From positions 19,858,094-19,922,093 of the forward strand of contig NC_092563.1 of assembly GCF_037975245.1 (NCBI RefSeq): 64,000 nt of DNA, written 5' to 3'. Every line of letters begins with the position of its first letter. Position 1 is the stretch's first letter. The notes under the pieces were generated by a model that made no database searches, had not been told where the DNA came from, and saw nothing but the letters and a program-made list of their open reading frames with translations. The position numbers were made by a program, and so were the translations under genes. This DNA is from Apostichopus japonicus (lineage: Eukaryota > Echinodermata > Holothuroidea > Aspidochirotida > Stichopodidae). Positions 34,104 through 43,828 of the stretch are shown here, piece after piece.

Positions 34104-34245
34104 ATAGTTGATCGCGTTCTTTTAAGAGACGTCACAGCTGACGACAGCGGTCTTTACGTTTGTGTTGCAGCCGACAGTGAAGGACATGTTGTTGCTCAGG
34201 CGAGAGCAGCAGTTGACGTTTTACCGCACACTCTGAACAATGATG
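34104..34245 (+). CDS. Gene B: Ig domain 3, second-half exon
   Basis: Acceptor gttttatag, donor GATG|GTATTT, phase 0-1, 142 bp. Encodes VLLRDVTADDSGLYVCVAAD, then SEGHVVAQARAAVDV. Matches 908-1049 in length and phase. It ends in a linker leading to the protease exon. Confidence 0.88.
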
Positions 34246-34904
34246 GTATTTTGGCTAAACAACTTACGTCATTTGCAACACACATGAAAACTATAGCTTT
34301 AAACTGGAAGCAGCTCCGGTATACATGCACAATGTGTTGCAATGGCGAAATAAACAATGACCACACCAGGGAGCTGCTACTAGTAGCAACTCCCTGACCA
34401 CACCATGGAGGTTATATTGTGTTGTCTGACATTGTTTGAAAATGTGATTGTTCAAATATTGCAACTCTGTTTCACTCATGAACAATCTTCAGCTATTTAG
34501 CACAGTGGAACTTGTGAGGGGTCTGTTATGTTATCAAAGTGCTTACTTTTCCAAAACTTATCATTCATACAATTTAATCATGTTATTATTGTAGCAGTGC
34601 TGTTACACTTTTGTCAAGTCTATTTCATGAACATTATCCAATAGTGTTTGTTATACATCAAGGTACTTCAAGAGTTATGAGTAATATGAACCTGCCAGGA
34701 AGTTAATCGTTTTATTGCCTGGCATCTTTTTTGCAAGTTCAAAGGGTCAACCTCGAGCGAAATGATGAAGTTTGGCTCTGATTGGAAAAGTAAGTGTACA
34801 GTGGAAAATAATTGCTGTCCATAATTTATAAAGGTAGAAAGAAAGAACACAAATATAAAATTCACTGCCACCTACTATATTCTGTTTTTTTTTCTCTTCT
34901 GAAG

Positions 34905-35719
34905 ATTGCGGAATTGTTTCATCTCCCGAGGTCTTAGAAGATGCCAACACGAGAGGTGTACATAGTGGTCGTGTTGTTGGAGGGCGTGACGCTGGGAGAG
35001 GCTCCGCCCCATGGATGGCGAGGCTATTTCTAAGAGAAGGACTACACGGGCGTGGTGGCTTTGTATGTGGTGGGTCTCTCATAGACAGGCAATGGGTCGT
35101 AACAGCTGCTCATTGTTTTAACATTATTGAAAATTTGAGTGCCAGGCAATTATACGTAATACTGGGGGATCATGACACATTGGCAACAGAGGATAGCCAA
35201 ATATACGTTTTGGTTGAGGCTTTCTACCTACACGAAGAATATGACATCAACACATTTAATAACGACATCGCTTTAATAAAATTAGCCACTCCCCTGCAGA
35301 GGTACAGCAGTTACGTACGACCAATATGCTTAGCAAACAGGACAATTGACAGAGAGCTCTTAGTCGTCGGTGTATCTGGACGAGTAAGCGGATGGGGAGC
35401 TACGACTGAGGGTGGTGCTCCATCCCTTTACCTACAAGAAGTGCAAATACCATTTATTCCATACCCTACATGCAAGGTAAATTTCCGTCCAAAATACGTT
35501 TTTACAAAAAATATGTTCTGTGCTGGTTATGAAAGAGGTGGAGCTGATGCTTGTCAGGGAGACAGCGGTGGACCGTATGCAGTGGAGAAAGCTAGTCGTT
35601 GGTTCTTGATGGGTATTGTCAGTTGGGGAATTGGTTGCGGTCGACACGGTAGTTACGGGGCTTATACCAGATACTCAAAATATCACCAATGGGTAAAAAG
35701 AGTAATAACGAGCTATTAA
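34905..35719 (+). CDS. Gene B: trypsin-like serine protease domain, terminal exon
   Basis: A single exon of about 271 residues. Order of features: linker Cys (DCGIVSS), activation site HSGR|VVGG near residue 23, His70 (TAAHC), Asp121 (NNDIALIKL), S1-pocket Asp215 and nucleophile Ser221 in DACQGDSGGP, and SWGIGCG near the end. It is highly similar to gene A's protease. Differences cluster in surface loops: REGLHGRGGF against INRLGVRGHL before the CGGSLID block, and KVNFRPK against KKKYRERGII in the 170s loop. The triad is intact, so an active secreted trypsin-like enzyme is expected. The acceptor is ttctgaag and the stop TAA. Neighbouring Ig exons join in phase. I know of no named family with this SRCR/Ig/trypsin order; neurotrypsin is the nearest comparison. 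Confidence 0.92.
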
Positions 35720-35798
35720 GATGCTTGTTAATTAAGATGCTTGTTAGATGCTTGTTAATTAATGCATGTTAGATGCTTGTTAGATGTTTGTTAATTAA
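35718..35798. repeat. Minisatellite just after the protease stop codon
   Basis: Repeats of AGATGCTTGTTAATTA and AGATGCTTGTT, about six units with variants. It overlaps the stop codon of gene B and would be part of its 3' UTR. Confidence 0.85.
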
Positions 35799-35799
35799 A

Positions 35800-37440
35800 A
35801 GAAATGGAATATGTTCTTGTATTGAAATTTGTTATAGTCAAGCTTGCAGAAAACGTTTTTCTACAATTTACTTTCTAATGTATCACGAATTGCATACCAA
35901 TCCAAAAAATACCAATGAGATATGTGAGGTTTTTGACATTGACTTTCCTGGTGAATGCGGTATCCTTTAGTACATGGAGTGGTCTCAATGATAAAAGTCT
36001 ATATTAAATGCCATTACCAAGGGGCGAAGAGGCATCAAATACATTCACTTTCAGATAAACTAATGTGAGTGTATGGCATTTCAATCGTAGACAGAAATTG
36101 AAAACAAATGTGTCGTGATTGAAGCACAGTGACACGTTGTTAGCTGTGTCTCTGGGTTTTTTTTTTACACGTTTGTTTTTATACCTGTTTTCTTTCATAT
36201 AAACGTAGGCCTATTTGCTTTAAGATAATGAAGAAAATTTGTACTAGAAAGTAGCAACTATGAAAGAGCAAGCTAGAATTAGTGCTTACGATACATGACG
36301 TCGCATCAGCTCTGTCCACGAGGATCGGTTGCATGGACTGTGCTTGTCAGTATGTGATAGCAAATCATCAAATAACTTCAATTTAATGAAAATATATGGT
36401 ACATTTCATAACTTTATGACTGTACTGAGCAAAGAAACGCTATGCTAATGTTTTTGTTTTTGTTTTTTATGTTTTGATATTGTGAACATTAATATGATGA
36501 ATTCATACAAGGGCAATGGTTTATTTACGCATAGTTATCCTTGTCGAAACGTCAGGTCCTACGATGACATTTTCAGCAATGGCAAACTTTCTAACACAAG
36601 TTATACAGGCTCCCTTAGGCAACCGTCCGGCTATATTTCCAAACCACTACGGTACTTCGTAAGAGATTACAAAGTGTTTGTATAGTCTTTGTATAGTGTA
36701 AACCACTATCGGTACCTCATATTAGTTTGTATAGTGAAGACATGGATTTTTAACATAGGGTGATATTTTTAAATGTATCTGGTAAAATCAGAGTGTATGA
36801 TTTCATTACAGTTTTGAGCTGAAACTTCATGTGGATAAACTCTTAACACAGAGAACATTATTGAAGAAAAATTCCAAATTTATCCATTTCAAGGATGAAT
36901 CAATAACAAGATTATAAAAGGCTGAAAAGGAAATGATTTAAGTAGTTCCGCAATGATGATATCACTGAGTAACTAATGTGGTACTTTTCTTAGACCAATC
37001 AAAATAGTTAGTTATAAGCCAATGGAACAGTGTGAACTGTTCCATTGGCTGTTATCCCGTTTAATAGTATGGTGCGTTATTCTTGAAAAGAAACATAAAA
37101 TATGGCATTATCAATGTGCCATACATGGAGAGAGAGGATCAGAGGGGGTGGGGGGGGGGGTAACTCTGGTTAACTGAGAGGGAAGCAGAAATAATGGCAC
37201 ATGGAATGTATTCTAATGCTCATAACGACACTAAGGATAAATGAAGACTTCAGAATCGGGGTCCCGTGACATAAATACCCCCGTAACAGCCCCCTAGTTT
37301 GAATAGGAGAGAAATACCCCCATCTAAAAATTTGCTTCTCGACCTTTGGCCAAGACAATGTGTAGTATATGTTCCCTTTCGAGGGGAATCGTGATAAACA
37401 CCTGACGATGACACACAGCCACCGTCTCGGTGCAAGGGGA
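35800..37440. other. Intergenic, no gene recognised
   Basis: AT-rich with no exon-like frame. Contains a perfect hairpin (37017-37050) and a G-rich tract (37146-37160). Confidence 0.5.
37017..37050. repeat. Perfect 15-bp hairpin with 4-nt loop
   Basis: Left arm AGCCAATGGAACAGT, loop GTGA, right arm ACTGTTCCATTGGCT. Both arms contain a CCAAT/ATTGG word. No surrounding element was recognised. Confidence 0.8.
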
Positions 37441-37455
37441 AACGTGCAAGGGGAA

Positions 37456-37458
<3 letters not shown>

Positions 37459-37548
<90 letters not shown>

Positions 37549-37556
37549 TATATATA

Positions 37557-37625
<69 letters not shown>

Positions 37626-37627
37626 AT
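37459..37627. repeat. (CA)n(TA)n microsatellite
   Basis: A CACACA run, then long TATATA with a few AAATA and TTTA interruptions. Open frames across it are low-complexity artefacts. Confidence 0.95.
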
Positions 37628-38216
37628 GCCATGCCAACAGCCGCCATGTGCAGCTACGATGGGGTCGAGGTATGCGAGCTCTTAGGACTTTACATCCTAA
37701 ACATCCTAGAAAAAATAATATGGGAAGGAATGCATTGGTCTATACAGGGACGACGGCATAGCAGTCTTCAAAAACACCAGCGGAGGTAAAGCATACCGGA
37801 TAAGAAAACACCTGACCAACTTATTCAAAGAACTGGGGCTCAACATCACTATCGACCTTCAACCTCAACACCGGAAAAAAATCCCTTACAGGGAGCCCAA
37901 CCACCGCCCACTGTACATCCACAGACAATCCAACCACCAACCCAGAATCACCATGGTGACCTGCAGGTCCCTACCAGCCTCGATTAGCATCTCCGCCATC
38001 TCCCACGGACAAGGAGATCTTCAAGAAAGCCGCACCAGCCTACGAGGAAGCACTCAAATCAAGCAACTACACTGAGGGTCTATCATACATCGCTAACCAA
38101 CCAACCAACCAACCAAGAACAACCGTTACAGTAGGCGCAACATCAACATCTGGTTCAACCCGCTCTCAGCAGCAACGTACCCTCAGGAAACTGAAGATAT
38201 CAAGAACCAATCTCTA
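37628..38216 (+). mobile_element. Fragment of a 'YRDDG' reverse transcriptase element
   Basis: Contains [17 protein letters not shown], then after a frame break [57 protein letters not shown], and finally NINIWFNPLSA. An xYDGAEVCELVG block followed by YRDDG is, to my knowledge, shared by a poorly described family of metazoan RT-like sequences distinct from the Penelope-like RT just downstream (which uses YIDD). The domain is broken by frameshifts. Confidence 0.55.
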
Positions 38217-38715
38217 GTACAGCCATCATCGGTACTTTTACCGTTACTTCTCTTTACACTAACATCCCTCATGCTGAAGGTATCACAGCCACGTGTGCAG
38301 CCATGTCTAAGAATGTCCATCCTTGTCCACCTATCTCTGACATCAAAGTTCTCAAGCAACTGGTTCCAACCAAAAACAACTTCACGTTCATGGACAAGCA
38401 TTACCTTCAAAGACACGGGGCTGCCATGGGTACCAGGATGGCTCCTTCCTTTGCTTGCCAGTGTTTATGTCCATCCTTGAAGAACGCATGTTCAGTACAG
38501 CTCCCTGCCGTCCTCTCATCTGGTGGCGCTACATTGATGACATCGTCTTCATTTGGACCAGTGATGAGGATAGCCTGCTCACCTTCATCAATCACATCAA
38601 TTCTTTCCACAGCACCATCAGATTCACCTCTGATTACTCTCACCAACAATTTAAATTTCTCGATGTGACTGTTCGCAAGGAACACGGTTCTCTATCTATA
38701 CAGACATATAGTACA

Positions 38716-38897
38716 CAGGGGCGTCGGAAGCTTTTTGGGATTGGTACGGCAGATCAGAGTGTAGCCATCTATCATAATCAACGGGGGGACGTTTTTGAAG
38801 TATTTTTCATTTTGGTTCTTTATTTTTTGCCATTTTTTTTCTTAGTCCTACTTTTTGTCTTCTTTTTTGCGCTGTGAATATTAGTCCGACGCCCCTG
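38716..38897. mobile_element. 182-bp TIR element nested in Penelope-like element
   Basis: Begins CAGGGGCGTCGGA and ends with the exact reverse complement TCCGACGCCCCTG. It is flanked by GTACA at 38711-38715 and 38898-38902, consistent with a 5-bp target duplication. The interior is T-rich. No coding capacity. The 5-bp duplication does not fit hAT (8 bp), so the superfamily is left open. Confidence 0.8.
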
Positions 38898-40122
38898 GTA
38901 CACCAAGCCCACAGAGTACAGACACACCAGTTTCTCCATTCTTCAAGCTGCCGTTCCCTGTCGTCACTGCAAGTCTGGAATTGTCTACAGTGTTCGTCTT
39001 CGTCGCATTTGCTGTAACAATTCCTCTTTCATTCGCCATACAGATGCTTTAGAAAAACACCTTACTGACAGGGGCCATAGTGCCAGAAGGGTGCGTGAAG
39101 CCATTCAGAGAGTCCGCTCTCTTTCCAGATCATTTACTTTGGCAGTGAAGGTCCAAAAAGGGACGAAATTGCGACAAAGAGCTCCCCCTGGTTGTTATTT
39201 TCCACCCAAATCTTCCTCCTCTTCAGCAAGTGACCTCTAACAACCACAACATTATCGTCACTTCAGATAGACTCTAATTCGAGCCGTCCCTGAAAAACCC
39301 ACCATCGCCTACAGGCGACCACGCAACCTACGAGCCCTTCTTGTGTGTGTTGCTGTTCCACCTCGTACTTCTAACGTACCCTACACCCATTCAGCATGGT
39401 ACTTTCAACTGTGATCGTACTTCGAGATGCATCCGCAGCCACCACATTGTCGAATCCAATTCCATCACCAGCCACAGCATGCAACTCACACACAAGAATA
39501 AGGGTCACATCTCTTGCAAAACCACTAATGTCATCTATCTGATCCCTTGTAGAGTTTACGGCATCCAGTATGTTGGCGAAACCAAAAACCACCCTCAAGA
39601 AACCAACGATCCATAGTCAACACCATGAAGTCTGAGACTCCAGTTGGAGAACACTTAATTAATTTAACCTTCCCAACCGTATCATCAACATGTCTCTACA
39701 GGGGATTGTATCCTTAGGTAGCCGTCCTGACCTAGTACGAATCAGCAGAGAGAGGCTGTGGATGCAACGCCTTCGCATCATTCAACCGCATGGGCTCAAC
39801 ATTCTTCTGCCCCCTCCTTCTCCTCTTGCCCCCCCCCCCATCACTCCTCTTCTCATAGCTCTATTCCGCCCTTTTTCTCCACACCTTTTTGTCGTTGTCC
39901 GTCTCCAGTTTATTCCCTACCCCCTTTCCTTAATCCTCTCTTTGTCCTTCCACTGTTTATCTCCTACCTCTCCTCTTCCCCTGCTGGTTTCTTTCTTTCT
40001 TCTCTCCATTCCTTGTCTACTAATCCCCTTACATCTATCTCTTTGTGTTCACCATGCTCATTAACCTGTCTGCATTCTGTGCGTGTGTTTGTCACATCTG
40101 ATACTGTTACTTGTCATTCAGC

Positions 40123-40156
40123 CATTGAAGATGATCCTGCTAAGATCGAAACGTCA
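40123..40156 (+). other. Hammerhead-like motif at Penelope 3' end (candidate)
   Basis: TTGAAGATGATCC, a TGCTAA loop, then GATCGAAACGTC. Penelope-like elements are known to carry hammerhead ribozymes, whose core is CUGANGA, stem II, GAAA. Here the first core base is T and the spacing is imperfect. The copy at 3311-3350 has CTGAAGA. A degenerate ribozyme is possible, not shown. Confidence 0.3.
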
Positions 40157-40164
40157 AGCCGTTT

Positions 40165-41790
40165 AACTTACTTACATAACATAACAACATAACAATTAAT
40201 ATTTATATAGCGCTATTCTATCTAGATCATAGCGCTTGTGACACAGACACAAATTAGCATGGAAATAGGTGAGTCTTAAGATTACTACGAAATTGAGAGA
40301 TATTGTCAGTTTCTCTTATAGTACGAGGGAGATTGTTCCATGACTGTGGACCGGCTACACTGAACGATTTCTGACCCAAGACCTTGCTCGTTCTAGGTAC
40401 ATTCAAGCGGTTTATGTCATGAGTAGAGCGGAGAGTTCTTTGAGGAGTATAAGGTGACAGTAGATTGGATAAATATACAGGTGCAGTATTGTTCATGGAT
40501 TTAAAGACAAAAAGACAGAGTTTAAACTGAATCCTTTCCCTTATTGGCAGCCAGTCGAGTTCTTTGAGTGTTGGAGTAATGTGATCTCTCTTGGATATGG
40601 AACATACCAACCGGGCAGCATTGTTCTGCAATCTTTGAACTCTGTCCAATTCATGTTCCGTAGCACCAAAAAGAAGATTTCCATAGTCGAGACGAGAGAT
40701 GACTAAAGCCCTGACGACATGATGGAGAGTTTCTTTATCAAGATATCTCTTAATTCTCCAGATGTTTCTTAACTGGAAATGTGTTGATTGACAGAGGCTA
40801 GATATTTGTTTAGTCATAGTCATATTTGCATCAAACATTATGCCCAAGTTCCGAACCGACTGTGTTGGTTCAATATGTGAATCACCGATTTTCAGTAACA
40901 CAGGTGGCAGTTTCTGAAGAAAATAGGGTGATCCAAGCACAATGAACTCAGTTTTGCTCTCGTTTAATTTTAACTTGTTGCAAGTCATCCACTCTTGGAT
41001 TTCAGCAATACACAGTTGAAGCTTCTCAATAGCATGCTGCCGTGCACCTGGTATTTTTGGGTCAAAAGAACAGTACAACTGTGTGTCATCTGCATAGAGA
41101 TGAAAGTCTAAGGCATGACGACGAATGATTTTACCAAGAGGGAGTGTGTAGATAACAAACTTTAAGGGACCAAGGATAGAACCTTGTGGCAGTCCATACT
41201 CTAAAATAAATCAACAGGATCAGAGTAGTTGTTGCCAATGGAAACACGGCTTTGTCTATCAGACAGGTAGGATTTAAACCATTGGAGGGCAATCCCTGAT
41301 ATTCCCAACTCTGTATTCATTCTCTTAAGCAGTACATCGTGGTCTATAGTGTCAAAGGCGGCGGACAAGTCCAATAACACCAGAAAAACAACATGAGACT
41401 TGTCCATCGCCTTAAGTACATCATCTTTAACCCTCAAGAGTGCTGTCTCAGTACCGTTATGTGTCTTATATGCAGACTGGTACGGCTCGTCGAGATTGTG
41501 CAGAGACATGTGTTGTTTCAACTGTGTGGCAACAGCTTTTTCAATGAGCTTTGCCACAAATCTGATATTTGAAACAGGACGATAACTACTTAAAGCATTG
41601 TGATCCAAGGAAGGTTTTTTTTTCAAAATTGGCGATATTATGGCTTGACCAAGAGAATTTGGGAAAATGCCGGATGAGAGAGATGCATTTATGATTGAGG
41701 TAAGTGCAGGCAACATGATGTCTAGATTGTGTTTTAGTAGCCACGTGGGAATGGTGTCAAGGGTGAATGTTGTCAGTACTTTTACACGAT
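40165..41790 (-). mobile_element. CR1/L2-like LINE, 5'-truncated
   Basis: Minus strand. RT N-terminal part at 41716-41201: PILKKKPSLDHNALSSYRPV, FVAKLIEKAVATQLKQHM, SAYKTHNGTETALLRVKDDV, LLDLSAAFDTIDHDVLLKRM. After a frameshift near 41200 come GLPQGSILGPL and HLYADDTQLY (near 41090). The C-terminal part at 41078-40254 includes LQLCIAEIQEWMTCNKLKLN and DWLPIRERIQFKLCLFVFKS. The 3' end is at gcgctatataaatattaatt plus a TTATG-type tail near 40165-40190. It inserted at the 3' end of the Penelope-like element and retains over 440 residues with one clear frameshift, so it is fairly young. Confidence 0.85.
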
Positions 41791-41974
41791 AATAATACTG
41801 TATTCGTTACAAAAGATAAAATCTATTTTACGCTGGGAGATTCATTGGCAATATCTTTGTTCGTTAATAGATATATACACCCAACAATATTTAATGGTTA
41901 ATTCACTTATTGATGTATTAAATTGACGAGTACTTGTATCTTTTTGTCCTTTAGGTAAACGTATATCAAAAAAC

Positions 41975-42359
41975 CAGTGGTGGATCGTCCATGCAGTCAG
42001 GGGGGGGGGGGGCGGATCCCCCCCCCGACGAACTCAAATGGACTGCTGGCGCCCTTTTCAGCTCTTTACCACGTTTTACTTATTCTAGATTATTGACTTT
42101 TTTATTGCGCTCTCATCTACTTATTGATTTTTGTTGGTGTAATTTGGCGATGACACCTATTTATTCTTCGTTTATCTGCAAATTAGCCAGGCCCGGAAAG
42201 GGTCATTTCCGGCGATCTAGGGGGGTATCTCTACAGGCTCACAAATTTTCTGTACGCTACCTGCCAAACAGTAATGGCACTCTACTTAGATAGTGTCGGA
42301 AGTGCCCCTACAGACCATTCTCGCCCCTCCTGACCAATACTCCTATAGCTCCGCCACTG
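41975..42359. mobile_element. hAT-like MITE, 385 bp
   Basis: Ends CAGTGGTGGATC... and ...AGCTCCGCCACTG are imperfect inverted repeats. The flanks CAAAAAAC (41967-41974) and CAAATAAC (42360-42367) match at 7 of 8 positions, as expected for an aged 8-bp target duplication. It contains a G13 / C8 near-palindrome around a GGATCC at about 42000-42026. Confidence 0.65.
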
Positions 42360-42929
42360 CAAATAACTTCTGCATTGTAGGCAAATGTCTACAATGCCAC
42401 TAAAATGCAATTTTATGCACACGGTAAACAAAACAAAAACCGCAAATTGTAAGTCACTCTGTATTTTAGGGTATATTGTCAGGTAAACAGATGTATCGAT
42501 TTTCAAAATAAGTCAACAGCAACGTAACTTTACAAGAAGAAACACGTACAGCAAACCGTAAGTCAAAATATATGATACCCGCCCTCTTTACATGTAAGAT
42601 CTCACTCTCATGACCTTGGCTAACGAAAATACTAACTTTGCACAGCCTCAATGTTTCTCTTACATAATATACCCCATGGTGCGAAACAGATTTTCCTATA
42701 TACCAAAAGAGGGAAGAAAGCAATTATATGTTCAATCTAATCATGCAATGTAGTTTAAAGCAATTTCATTATGTTGTAGATCTTTCATTTGATGTTAGTG
42801 CAGGTCGCAAATTTCGCTATACCACTCCTAACATTAGAAAGTCATTAATAAAAATGGTTGAGCCACTATTTTAATACCTACGAAATCGGTTTAATAAAAA
42901 ACATGTAACTGCAATGCATGGCTTCATAT

Positions 42930-43011
42930 CAAGGTCGTGGGAACCGGTGGGCTGGGGAGGGGACGCCCCCCAGTGGAAAATATGGAGGGGCGGAAGTATC
43001 ATTCGCCACTG
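42930..43011. mobile_element. 82-bp hAT-like mini-MITE
   Basis: Bounded by CTTCATAT at 42922-42929 and 43012-43019, a perfect 8-bp direct repeat. Termini CAAGGTCG... and ...CGCCACTG are weakly complementary (rc CAGTGGCG). The GC-rich body is typical of deletion derivatives of the CAGTGGCG family. It lies about 280 bp upstream of the RELCH start codon. Confidence 0.55.
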
Positions 43012-43288
43012 CTTCATATAAATAAACGGACGATGTGTTACGCAATAGAGGCAAAATGTTCCAACTGTTGACTTCTCTGCATTAAATAAGGACTGGGCAG
43101 ATGGCAAAGTAAAGCAATTATTACTTAAGTACTAATTAGTTTTATAGACAACTCAACAAGCTTAATTACAGTACACACGGCGATAAACCATGTCAGCCTT
43201 CCCCCTACTTCATGTCTTTGAGAAACGTAAACACTATAGCAAGTTTGCGCTATCAAATTATGGTCAAACGGTTTCATAGCTTAAAAAA

Positions 43289-43613
43289 ATGGCCGACCAT
43301 TACAACCCTTTCCTAGAAGATAACGAAGACGAAGTTGAGGACATAATTACCAATAGCATTTCAACGGCAACAGAAAACCTTGAAATAACAGAAGAACTTC
43401 CAGAGGAAACAGTGGACGATGTGTCTCATCTCAAATCAGAGCTAAATTACGATGCAATCGCCATCAAGCTAATCAAAGACAAGTTAATATTAACAGCTCT
43501 AGAGTTACACACTGAACTTACTGAGGCCGGGAGGCAGCTGTCGCCTTTGCGAGATTTTTTCTCAAACCCTGGCAACTTCGAAAAGCAAACCGGGGAGCAA
43601 ACGTTATCATTGC
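43289..43613 (+). CDS. RELCH: RELCH exon 1 (LisH domain)
   Basis: The ATG sits in AAAAAAATGG. The protein opens MADHYNPFLEDNEDEVED, matching the NPFLxDxxxDDxEV start of vertebrate RELCH (KIAA1468). Near residues 48-85 it has LNYDAIAIKLIKDKLILTAL, then ELHTELTEAGRQL, the LisH (dimerisation) motif, followed by LRDFFSNPGNFEKQ. The donor is TTGC|GTAAGG in phase 1, joining exon 2 as LSL-H-RTSSEQ. RELCH is a LisH/coiled-coil/HEAT protein that works with Rab11 and OSBP in endosome-to-Golgi cholesterol transport in mammals. This exon and the next four are the N-terminal part; HEAT-repeat exons are beyond the window. Confidence 0.92.
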
Positions 43614-43828
43614 GTAAGGAATTTGAACAACCTTATAAAACAACAGGAATTAGGCTACCCAAAAAGAAAGGACACTATCCAAACCTACGTTCGGTGGTTC
43701 TACAGTACACTCAAGCCTACAGTGTACACTGGTTACAGTAGGCCTAGGCCCTAGGCTACAATAAAATACTGTACTCAGCCCATCTGTACATGCAGTACCA
43801 AGCTCGTACCAAGATTAGGACTCTATAT

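Larger units (their letters stand above)
38217..40165 (+). mobile_element. Penelope-like element with RT and GIY-YIG remnants
   Basis: RT pieces in order: SLYTNIPHAEG (near 38246), NFTFMDKHYLQRHGAAMGTR, then WWRYIDDIVFIWTS (catalytic YIDD near 38530), and QFKFLDVTVRKEHG. After a 182-bp insertion follow YTKPTEYRHTSFS-type residues, then LRRICCNNSSFIRHTDALEK. Near 39500-39600 VIYLIPC and GIQYVGETKN mark the GIY-YIG endonuclease. RT followed by GIY-YIG defines Penelope-like retroelements. The 3' end near 40123-40156 has a CCATTGAAGATGATCCTGCT...GATCGAAACGTC hairpin motif. Several frameshifts make the copy inactive. Confidence 0.8.

Noticed and set aside
37430-37789. 119-codon open frame rich in Ile and Tyr
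   Set aside because: It is the (CA)n(TA)n microsatellite read through; only the RT-like sequence after 37628 is meaningful.
39690-40192. Two overlapping open frames of 124 and 144 codons
   Set aside because: They are low-complexity Pro/Ser/Leu products of a pyrimidine-rich stretch in the 3' part of the Penelope-like element.
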